The notes below the pieces were generated by a model that worked only from the letters and a program-made list of their open reading frames with translations, had not been told where the DNA came from and did not search any database. This document shows, piece by piece, positions 39,801 through 49,479 of a stretch of 64,000 nt of DNA. How positions within the stretch are numbered: the stretch's first letter is position 1; each line of letters starts with the position of its first letter. Source of the stretch: Cyanophora paradoxa (Eukaryota; Glaucocystophyceae; Cyanophorales; Cyanophoraceae). The stretch spans positions 248,001 through 312,000 of the forward strand of contig QPMI01000610.1 in NCBI GenBank assembly GCA_004431415.1, in the 5' to 3' direction. The position numbers and the translations under genes are program-made.

Positions 39801-42800
39801 CTCCCCCGTGCCCGCCAACGGGGCCGGCGCCCGCTCCACGGGCTTGGGCTCCGCCGCCGCCGCCGACTTGCGCGCGCGCGGGCGCGCCTCGCCCGAGGGC
39901 CGCGCCCGGCCCTTCTTGGGCGCGGGGCGGCCCCTCCTCGGGATCCTCGGCGCTGCTGGCGGAGCCCTCGCCGGCGGCGGCGGAGCGGCGGCGGCGGGCG
40001 GGCCCGGCGGAGCCGCGACGGCCGCGGCCGGGGCGGCGGCGGCCCCTGCCGGAGCCGAGGAGGTCGTGGGCGACCTCGGCGAGGACCTCGTCGGGGAGCT
40101 CGAGGTCCTCGTCCTGCAGGAGGCCCTCCGCCCGCAGCGCCGACGGGTCCCAGTCGTCGTCGCTCTCGTCCGCAGCCGCCCCGCCCCCCGCCGCCTCCGA
40201 GCCGGCCTCCGACGCCTCCGCCGCCTCCTGCGCGGCCTTGGCCTTGCCCGCCCTGCCCCGCCCGCTGGAGGGCGCCTTCGGCGTCTCCTTCGGCGTCCCC
40301 TTCGGGGTCCCCTTCGGGGTCCCCTTCGGAGTTCCGCGGGCGCGGCTCGTGGAGGACGGCGGCGTGCGCCCCGCGGGGGCCTCCGGCGCCGTCGCCGGCA
40401 GCCTGGGGCGCGAGCTGGAGCTCTTGGGCGGCAGCGGGTCCCCGGTGCACCAGCCGCGGTGCCGCCCGAGGGCGAAGCGGTTCTTGAAGCCGCGCCCGCA
40501 GCGGTCGCAGATCTGCCCCAGGCCCTCGTCGTTCTCCGCCGCCGGTTTCTTGATGCGGATCTTCAGCGGCCGCATCTCCGGCGGCGGCTCGCTCTGCCGC
40601 CGCGTCTTCCCGCCTGACGGCGGCGCTTGCGGCGGCGGCCGTGGGGCGGGCGCCGGCGGCGGCCCCGCCGACTCGCGCGCCTCCGGCGGCAGCGACTTGG
40701 CGCGCCTCCGCTCCGTGTCCTTGTTCGGCTTCTTCAGGTCGAGGTCCTGGCGAGGGCGGCGCTGAGTTCGAGCACAGGCGGCCGGCAGCCGGCGCGGCGC
40801 ACCCGCGTGTGCATCGGGCAGAACATGAGGCGGTTGAAGTTGCCCGAGCCCGGCGGCCGCTCCTCGACGTCGACGCGCAGCGCCGCGCGCTGCCCGCAGG
40901 AGGCGTGCATGGGGCGCACGCAGCCCATGCCGCCGCTCTTGCCGACGTAGCCGCACTGGATGCACGCGCCGGCGCCCTTCTCACCGCAGAGGCAGCACTT
41001 GAGGCGGTAGCGCGCCTTCTCGACCTTGGCCAGGTCGACCACCTTGTCGTTGCGCCCGATGCTCGGCTCGGGCAGCCAGTTGACGCACTCGACGTGGCAC
41101 CACTTGCCGCTCTCCCCGGACACCGGCTTCAGCATGCCGCCCATGAGCGGACAGAGCTGGCACGACTGCGCGGGCGGTTCGCGCGGCTTGAAACGGAGGG
41201 AAAGGAAGGCAGAGGGGCGGCGGACCAGGTCGTCCGGGTCCTCGCCGGCGCGGCAGGGCTGGCACTGCCAGGGGCCGGAGGGGGCGTCGTCGAGGCCGTA
41301 GCACGTGGTGGCGTGCACGAGGCCGCCGCAGCCGGCGCAGCGGATGAGCGGGTTGTCCTCCGTGTTCTCGTCCGTCCCGCACACGGAGCAGTCGCCCTCC
41401 TCGCCCGGCGGCACGCGGCACGGGCCCGTCGCGCTCCCCGCCTTCTTCGTCACGCTCACCCGCTTCACGACCTGCTCCGGCGCCGGGGCCGCCTTCTTCT
41501 TCCCCGGTGGCGGCGCGCTGGGCCCGGCCGACGACTCGGCGTCTGCCTTGGGGAGGCGGATGCGGAGGCGGTTGGGGGAGGTGGAGCCGCCGCCGTCCGC
41601 CGCGGAGGGCGTCGGCGAGGGCGAGGGCCCCGCGGCGGCCTCCGCTTCGCCGAAGGCGCCCGAGAGCTTGTTCCTTTTCTGGTTCGCCGGCGCGATGGTC
41701 CCCAGGTTCTTGCGCTTCTCCGCGTCGGGCCGCGGGTCCTTCGCGTCCCGCTCCTGCGCGGCCGTCAGCGGGCGGCTCGGGGCGGGCAGGCGTGCAGGCC
41801 GGCCGACCTTGCTGTGGCGGGGGCAGAACATGAGGCGGTTGAAGTTGCCCGAGTCGGGCGGGTTCTCGACGAGGTCGACGCGGAGAAAGGCGCGCTGCCC
41901 GCAGGAGGCGTGCATGGGCGTCGTGCAGCCGACGCCGCCGCTTTTGCCGACGTAGCCGCACTGGATGCACGCGCCGGCGCCCCGCATGCCGCAGATGCAG
42001 CAGCGGAGCTTGTGCCGCGCCTTCGCGACCTTGTGCAAATCGATGATCTTGTCGTTGGGGCCGACGGCCGGCTCGGGCAGCCAGTTGACACACTCGACGT
42101 GGCACCACTTCGTGTTGCTGCCCGCGACGCCCTTCAGCATGCCGCCCTTCGCGGGGCACAGCTGGCAGGACTGCGCGGGCGCCGCCGAGTCAGCAGGGGA
42201 GGGAGGGGGCGGCGGGTCGGAGGGCGGACGAGGTCGGCCGGGTTGAGGCCGGCGCTGCAGGGCTGGCACTCCCACGGCCCGTCGGGGACGTCTTCGAGGC
42301 CGTAGCAGGTCGTCGCGTGCACGACGCCGCCGCAGCCGGCGCAGCGGATGAGCGGGTTGTCCTCCGTGTTCTCGTCCGTCCCGCAGACGACGCAGTCCCC
42401 GGCCGCCTCGCCGGGCTTGATGACGCACGGGCCCGACGCCGTGCTGCGCGGCTTCCCCGCCTTCCCCTTCTTCTTCTCCTTCACGTCCTTCGTCTTCCCC
42501 TTCCACGTCTCCCTGCGCGCCGCGCGGACCGGCGTGAGGCCGGCGCGCGAGGCTCCGCGGGCGCCGGGGGGCGCACTGCGCGACGAGGGCGCCGCCGGCC
42601 TGGAGCTGCTCCTGCTTCTCCCGGAACCGTGGCTCCCGCTGCGATCCGCCGTTCAGGAGCGGGGGGCGCGCGCGGGGCGGCCCAGCGGGAGGGGCCGCAC
42701 CGAGTGCTTGACGCAGCGGGAGGCGAACTCGACGGAGCCGTCGGGGCGAGGGCGCGTGAAGATGTCGAACCCGACGCGCAGCGCGCACGGTGCGTGGTAG

Positions 42801-45744
42801 CTGTTCGCGCACTGGCCGTGCACGCACTGCACGCACGCCCCGCCCCGCCGCCCGCACCCCTCGCAGTCCTGCCGCGCCGCGCAGAGCGCGTCACAACGCG
42901 CCGCCCGCGAGCTCGGGGCGCGCCCGCACCAGGCGGAAGCGCTGGCGGTTGATGCCGCCGAGGTTGCCGACCAGCTCGCAGGAAGCCGGATTTCCGAAGT
43001 AGAGCTCTGCGGTACCCGGGGCGGGGCGGCGTGTGAGCCGAAAAGGCGCGGGAAGCATCCAGAGGGGGCAGAGGGGCGGACCGGGGAGGAGCTGGGCGCA
43101 GACGATGTGGACCCAGTTGCCGTCGTCGGTGGTGGTGAGGGCCCCGCCGCGGATGCCGCAGGCGGCGCAGGGCGGCTGCGGGTCGCCGGCGGCGCACGGC
43201 CGGCAGAAGAACTCGTCCTCGTGCGTGTCCTCCACCCCGTAGCAGCCGGGGTGCTGCCGGGCGGGGCGCGTTGGGGGTACAGCGGCGCGGGGCGGCGGAG
43301 GGGGGTACGCACGACGCCGACGCCGCAGCCGTCACAAACGAGGATAGGGTTCTCGTCGGAGGCCTCCAGCGAGCCGCAGACCTGCCGCGGGGTTCAGCGG
43401 ACGGTCCAAGGCCAGCGCGGACGCGGTCGGCGCGCCTTGCACTCGTCGGGATCCTCGGGGATTTCGGCAATCGCCCGCTGCTGCCTCGGTCGGCCCGCCT
43501 CGCCCCTCGGGGGGCCGGCCGCCCCGCCGGTCGACTGTCGCTGCGGCTGCGGGAGGGGCTGCGGCCCGCGGCCGGCATCGACCATGGGGCGGAAGGCTCC
43601 CTGCGGGTTCCGCATCGCCTCCTGCGGGGCGGTCAGAACGAGACAGGGGAACGCGATGCCTGGCTCCGACCATATGCTTGCGGCAGAAGATGCGGCAGGT
43701 GCCGGCCACGTCCGGGGGGAACATGGGGAGCCCGGCGGCCCGGGCGCAGAGGGGGTGGAAGGGGACGGTGCAGGTCCCGTGGGCGCACTGGACGGGGGCG
43801 CCCGCCTGCTTGCGGCAGTAGACGCAGACGAGGCTGTAGCGCTCCGCGGGGACGGCCGCCAGGTTGACCACGTCCACCTGGTCCGGCCGCTCGTAGAACG
43901 CCTCCTGCGCGCGCGATGAGCGAGGGCGAGGGGCCTGCGGCGGGCGGCGGGCGGCGGGCGGCGGGCGGCGGGCGGCGGCGCTGGCGCACGGGGACAGCAT
44001 TCGCGCAGGCGATGTGCGCCCAGCCGCCGTCGTTCGTCGCCGACAAGGCGCCGCCGGCGACGGGGCAGAGCGCGCACTCCTGGGAAGGGCAACGCGGTTC
44101 GAGCGGTGCGCGGGGGCCCGGGGCATGAAGGGGCACCTGGGGGTTGGGGAAGGCCTGGAAGCAGGGGCAGCAGAACCAGGGGGTGTCGGGGGGCACGGAG
44201 ACGCCGTAGCAGACGGGGTGGACGGCGATGTCGCAGCGCTCGCAGACAAGCAGCCGCTCGCCGGGCCCGTGCCGCACGCCGTCGCACACCGCGCACTTGC
44301 GCTCCTCGTCGACCCCGAGCCCCTTCGGCTCCCAGTTGTACTGCCCCCCGCGTGAGCCGCGCAAAGAGAAGGCCGGCGGCAGCCTGCGCGCACCTGGCAG
44401 GGCCCGCAGAGCCAGCGGTCCTGGGGGAGGTCCCACACGCAGTAGCAGTGCTGGTGGAAGGCGCGCGCGCAGCGGTGGCAGAAAACGAGATTGTTTCCGG
44501 GCTGGCTCTCCTCCCCCGTGCACATCCCGCACGCCCGCCCCGCATCTGCCCCGGTCCGCATCCGGTGCGCCGCGCGCCCGTAGTGCGACGGCAGGCCGAC
44601 AGGCGGTGGCCGCGGGGGCATAACGGCTTGCTGCTGCCGCGGGCCTTGTGACGACTGCCGCCCTAGCGAGGGCCGCCCATTCGAAGGCTTCTTCTCCTTC
44701 TTGCCCTTCTCGCGATTCTTCCTCTCCGGGTGCTGCGCGCGAGTCAGGTGCGACCGGCGCGCGGGGCGGGGCGATGGTGCACGAGGGCGTAGAGCTTGTC
44801 GGAGTTAATCGCGGCGAAGCGGGCGGCCTCGGCCGGCGCAGCGGCCTCCACATTCGCGAGCAGGCGGCTCCTGAGGGCCAGGTTCGCCCGTATGCGCTCC
44901 GCCAGCTCCAGCTGGCGCTCCTGGATCGCCTCCAGCACTTCGTCCTCCTCCTCACCCTCGTTCGGGGGTCCCGCCTCGTCCGCGTCCGTCGGCGGGTCGT
45001 CCTCCTGCTCCGCTGCGCGAGGCTCAGCGCGCGGCGGGTGGCCGCGTAGGACCGAGCAGGCGCACGTGGTCGCAGGGAGTAGTGTTTGCCGAGGCGCGGG
45101 ACGTAGAACGCGTCGTCCCAGCCGCCCGTGGCGGCCAGGTCCTTCACGAAGAGCGCCGACTTGTCTGAATCCACTACAGGGCGGAAGTACACCTCGATGT
45201 CCTCGTGCTCGAAGATACACTCCTCCTCATCCGACTCCTCGTCCTCGTCCTGCTGCTGCTCGCGCGCGCTTGCCCGACCCTGCTTCCGCTGCCGCTGCCG
45301 CGAGGGCCCGTCCACGGGCGCGCTCGAGCTGCTGGATACATGCGAATGCAGGTGGCTCATGTCGAGTGAGCTTGGAGACTGCTGGCCGGGCGGCGGCGAG
45401 GGCGCGAATCCGAGAGGGCTCTGCATCCCATGCAGATCCATGCCGCGCTGATCGTGCACGCCGAAAGGCATCGACGCTGGTGGCATCTCGCTTCCGGGCA
45501 TGGGAAGGACGAACTGCGCCGGCGCGCCAGACATCCCGCCGGGAGGCGGGAACGTGGACATCATCGCCGCGGTCGCCGCGAGCACAGGGTCGACGGGATG
45601 ATACGGCTGCTGGAGGTACGCGGGTCCCGCTTGTGCCTGCGGCCACGCCCCAGCGCCAGCGGCAGCCCAGCCCGCCGACGAGCCGAATGGCATGCCTGCG
45701 ATGCCGCTCAATGGCATGCCTGCAATCGGCGCTGACTGCGGCAA
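36801..45744 (-). CDS. Giant chromatin protein with five PHD plus extended-PHD cassettes
   Basis: Read right to left. N-terminal Met/Pro-rich region starts MPQSAPIAGMPLSGIAGMPF, then an acidic block (EEESDEEECIFEHEDIEVYF), then zinc fingers: PHD CGMCTGEESQPGNNLVFCHR (44540), PHD CAVCDGVRHGPGERLLVCER (44300), ePHD (ECALCPVAGG to RIFCRKHM, 44080-43675), PHD ENPILVCDGC (43385), ePHD (PCAACGIRGG to SRCVKHS, 43165-42700), PHD CVVCGTDENTEDNPLIRCAG (42400), ePHD (42170-41820), PHD CSVCGTDENTEDNPLIRCAG (41395), ePHD (41165-40800), a C2H2-like finger (ICDRCGRGFKNRFALGRHRG, 40515), PHD CGVCGHEGPDTDG (39800) with CYNVPADADDEWKCALC (39655), and ePHD (39510-39100). The C-terminal third is Ala/Lys/Glu-rich with KKRGRRSK, KSPKSPGRRGRPQK and other AT-hook-like motifs, ending SAKPARKGRR. 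PHD+ePHD pairs resemble the histone-reading units of BRPF, JADE and AF10. Many short introns; a single gene is inferred from the unbroken order of cassettes, but it could be two. Confidence 0.78.
40800..42410 (-). repeat. Tandem duplication of a PHD-ePHD cassette within the giant gene
   Basis: The cassette at about 42410-41820 and the one at about 41410-40800 are very alike. Both contain VCGTDENTEDNPLIRCAGCG, VHATTCYGL, AQSCQLCP, KWCHVECVNWLPEP, GAGACIQCGYVGKSGG, PMHASCGQRA and GNFNRLMFCP. The linker between them is not duplicated. This is the youngest of the cassette expansions in this gene by eye. Confidence 0.8.
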
Positions 45745-46014
45745 GTGGGGAGGCCTCCCGCCTGCGAGAGAGGGCGCGGGTCATTCAAACTTGGTCGACA
45801 GGACGAGCGCTAGAGGCCGGCGGATCTGCGGGACTCTGAAGTTTGGATGCTCACCTCCGCCGGAGGCCTGCCCGAGGCGAGGCATTGATCCCGGTTCCTC
45901 GACGCAATCGTTTTGCGAACGAAGTTGGGGTACAGGGGCGTCAACAAGGCTGTACCCCTAGCCGCGGCAGCACTGAACTGCAGCGGCAGCAGCGGCGGAC
46001 CAGCATAGCCGTGA
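45745..46014. other. Divergent promoter between PHD and C2 genes
   Basis: 270 bases with no gene. It includes GGGGTACAGGGGCGTCAACA followed by AGGCTGTACCCC near 45927-45958, a hairpin-forming inverted repeat (GGGGTACAG / CTGTACCCC). Confidence 0.5.
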
Positions 46015-47607
46015 TGGGTAAGAAGAGCAAGAAGACGTCAGGTAGTGAGACGCCGAACTACTCGGCCAGTGGGACTCCCAACTATGCAGCGCCCGGTGGC
46101 GCGATGTCGCCTCGCGTGCACGGACTACACGGCACGCTCCAGGCAAGCTACAGCCGGACACCACGCGCAGCTCGGCGCACGCAGGCCCCTGCACCCGCTG
46201 ATCTTGCTCCGCGACAGGTCCAGATCTTCAAAGGAAGAGATTTCGACTGCAAACGTGCGTTTCCCGAGTTATCCGCCCGCGCCCTAGCGAAGGGCCTCCG
46301 GCTCCTAGCTACCATGCCTGGAGTGTCGCGAGATCTGTATGCGGTGGCTATAATGCTTGCTCTAAACCAAACGCAACCGCATTCGATATACGGCCAGCGC
46401 CAGGCGCGGGCACGATCAGCGCGCCTATGCAACGCCAATACTCGGCGTTACCTCCGACTTGCTTCCCGCCTTGCCTATCCCACCCTGCGACGCTCTCCCA
46501 CGATGGATCTTGCTTCCGCAGGCGCTTTCATCTCGCTGCGGGTTGGCGACGTGGAGGTGGGGACGCCAGTGACTGAGATCACGCCCCAGGTTCCTAGCGC
46601 CGCCGCCCCGCGCCGCCGCCCCGCAGCGAGATGAAGGTGCCGGCAGGGTGAAATGGTGTGGAACCAGGAGCACACATTCAACGTTGACAGGAACACGAAG
46701 GCGCACGTATGCGTGCAAGTGATAGACGCGGACACGTCCACGCGCATGGGTGGGCCCGCCCCAGCCCCCGAGCCATCCTTCTCGTGCTTCCGTCCCGTCT
46801 CTGACACCTGCGGCAGGATACGTGGAGGTCGATTTCGCGAAGATGGCTCATCGCACGGTGCGGGGCGGCGCAGCGCTGTGCGGCAGCGCGGCGGCCTGAC
46901 GCCCCCGCAGCCGCCGCTGGTGGACACCTGGCTACCCCTCGCCCGCTCCGCGAACGTAATCAAGGGCACGCTCCACATGCTCTTCTTCTTCAACCACTTC
47001 CGTGCGCCCGCCACGCCGCCGCGTCGCTCCTTTGGGCGCCCCGACACCCCGCAGCCGACTCGAACCGCTACGGCAACGGCATTCACGAGAGCGGGTACAC
47101 CAGCCCCGGGACGCCGAACACGATGACTCCCCTCTTCCCGCCCCGTATCATGGGCCAGACGAGCGCGGCGGCTCCCGCCTCGCCCTCGCCGGCGACGGCC
47201 GCCGCCGCCCCCACCTACGCCCTCACGCCGCAGCAGGTGCTCCGCCCGCGCCGCGCCGCGCCGCGCCGCGCCGCGCGGGCCTCTGACCGAGCCGGCGGAA
47301 GCCGGCGCTGGACATGTCGGCAGCGACGCTGCAGAGCGAGGCGTCGCCCTCGCCGGCCGTCTACAAGCCGCGCCAGTACTCGAGCTTCTCGGCCTCGGCG
47401 GAGGACGGGGACGAAGCGCCCAGGCCCTTCCAGCTCCAGGAGGGCGCCGGCTCGACCGTCCCCTCCCGCTTCTCCTGCCTCGCCTGCCTCCCGCTCTTCA
47501 GGCCCAAGGCCCCCGAGCTTCCGCGGGCCCCGACCCCCAAGAACCCGTTCGCCCCGCCCGTCGAGCCCGGCTGCGGAGCCCTCCTCGCCCACTGCAGCCA
47601 ACTCTGA
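46015..47607 (+). CDS. C2-domain protein
   Basis: Exons join in phase: 46015-46254, 46522-46589, 46647-46749, from 46817, then about 46913 on, with further exons to the stop 47605-47607. Start MGKKSKKTSGSETPNYSASG. The C2 domain reads QVQIFKGRDFDCKR, AFISLRVGDVEVGTPVTEIT, GEMVWNQEHTFNVDRNTKAH (the VWNQ..FNV strand is typical), VCVQVIDADTSTRMGYVEVD, VDTWLPLARSANVIKGTLHM. The Asp cluster that binds calcium is only partly present (DAD), so calcium dependence is doubtful. The C-terminal tail is Ser/Pro-rich (SGYTSPGTPNTMTPLFPP; PSPAVYKPRQYSSFSASAED) and has a CLACLPLF patch that could be acylated. The likely role is membrane-linked, but the partner is unknown. The first intron is long for this window (267 nt). 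The gene is divergent from the PHD gene. Confidence 0.75.
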
Positions 47608-47689
47608 CCTCCAGCCCGATCCTGCCCCGCTGTATCATAGATCCTGTCGCGAGTCTTGTAGAGAGTAAATGAAGGCAAGCTATATGGAG

Positions 47690-49311
47690 TCAGGCGACGC
47701 GGAGGGAGGCGAGGTCGGGGAGGGACTGCGCGTCCCAGAAGATGATGCGCCCGTCGAGCCCCGCGCTCGCCGCCGCCGCCCGCGCCCCCGCCGCCAGGCC
47801 GCTGGCCGCGGGGAGGGCGACGAGGGAGGCGATCGAGTTGGTGTGGCGGGCGCCGGGGGCGGCCCCGCTCGGGGAGGGCGGCTCGGGGGCCTGCTCCTGG
47901 CCCCGCTCCGCAATGTCCTTGAACTTCTGAAGCGCTGACTTGACCTGCGAGGCCGAGCGCTCGAGGCCGCCCGCCTCCGACGCCCGCGAGGCCTCCGACG
48001 CCCGCGACCCGACGCTGCCCCCGCTGTTCCCCGCCCGCTCCAGCGCCCCCTTCCGCGACCAGTTGCCCCGCGCGTCTGCCGAGAGCAGGTGCGGCATTGC
48101 GTCGAAGCCAGCCGCCAGCAGCGCCGTCTCCGAGAGCCACGCGAGGCACGTCGCCGGCAGCTCGCCGCCCCGCACGCTCTGCAGCGGCACCGACGCGTCC
48201 GTCATCTTGAACACGGTCACGTTCCCGTCGTGTGCTGCCCCGGCCCGCGTAAGTGGGCCGGCGGGCGCCGCGGGGGAGGGGGGCGCCTCGGGGACCACAC
48301 CTGCGGCCGCCAGGCGGTCGCCAGAGGGGCTCCACCGCACCGCGTGCACCCACCCGCCCAGCGTGTGCTCGTAAAGTACCTTCCCGAGGTCGAGCTCGGC
48401 GGGGCCCCGGGGCCACGGGGGCGGGCGCGGCGGCGCGCACCTCGCCGAACTTGGGCTTCTCGGGAAGGAGCACCGAGCGGCTCGAGGAGCGCTGGTCGAC
48501 GTCGCGCACGAACGCGGCGAACACCTTCACCTTGCAGTCCGCCGTGCCGGCCGCCAGCAGCACGTTGTCTGGGTGCCAGTCGACCGAGAGCACCGTCGAC
48601 TCGACCGCAGAGATCTTCTTCGCGCCCCACCTGCGCTCGCTCACGTGAGGCCGCTAGGGCGCAGAGGCTGCCTTGCAGCGCCCCGCCGCACCAGTCGTTG
48701 TCTTCCTCGTAGACGGCGACCACGACGCACTTCGCGCCCGTTCCCGCGGCGAACTTGTTCTCTGCGGGGCGGCGCGCGGTGAGGCGGGTGCCTACGCGCT
48801 AAAGCGGCGCTGGGCGCACCTTTGGGGCTCCACCGCACACACGTCAGCGCGCGGCTTGATTGCGCCTGGACTAGTGTCGGCTTCCATGCCCCCTTCTTCA
48901 TCTCCCACACGTATGCGTTCCGGTCGTGCGAGCATGTCACTATGCGGTTCTTCTGATGCCCCCAATCGATTCCCGATACGAGCTGGTCGTGCTGCGCCTC
49001 GGGCATCAATAGCTAGGAGCGTTCAGGTTCAACGGGCGCGGACCTCGGACAAGACCGCGATGCGCTCCCACTCGCCGCTCGGCATTAAGCGGAAGATGCG
49101 GACCTCGTTCGAGTTCGGGCACACGGCTATCACTGCGGAAACGCGCGTCGGCGCATGCGCAAGGAGTAATGGCCGACGCGAAGCTGGCGCAACTGGTCTG
49201 GTCGGCATTGTACGCGACCGAGGTAATTGACGGCGTCTCCGGTAGGACGATCTGTGAGCCGGGCGGCGGTGGAGCGGGGGCCGAGACCGCCGCTGTGTGC
49301 CGCCGGTCCAT
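47690..49311 (-). CDS. ARPC1: ARPC1 (p41-Arc), WD40 subunit of the Arp2/3 complex
   Basis: Seven-bladed WD40 subunit of the actin-nucleating Arp2/3 complex. Right to left: MDRRHTAAVSAPAPPPPGSQ and ITSVAYNADQT (exon 1); MIAVCPNSNEVRIFRLMPSG; QLVSGIDWGHQKNRIVTCSH then DRNAYVWEMKKGAWKPTLV (matches DRNAYVW..DG.WKPTLV of animal ARPC1); NKFAAGTGAKCVVVAVYEED then NDW joined to WGAKKISAVESTVLSVDWHP; NVLLAAGTADCKVKVFAAFV; GGWVHAVRWSPSGDRLAAAG; LPATCLAWLSETALLAAGFD; and HTNSIASLVALPAASG then LDGRIIFWDAQSLPDLASLR to the stop at 47690. Phases at the checked junctions agree (T+M and DW+W). An Ala/Ser-rich insert precedes the last blade, as in the family's insert that contacts Arp2/3. The start is 169 bases from the divergent WD40 gene. 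Confidence 0.93.
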
Positions 49312-49479
49312 AGCCTATCCCTGCAGGCTTTGCGCTAGATTAAGACCAATCTACGAGCCCGGCAGCCGCAGCTGAGCTAGTAAGCGCCGCACCGAGGGGG
49401 GGGCAGTGGGACGTCCTTGGGGTACAGCGTGCTTGCTGCTCCCGCCGTTTCCAGCGAGCCGCGTCGATTTCGCTGGTCG

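Noticed and set aside
48580-48660. A GC-donor intron in ARPC1 after the NDW segment
   Set aside because: A GT donor two bases away (after GACTG) gives DWWGAKK in phase and matches the family, so no GC site is needed.
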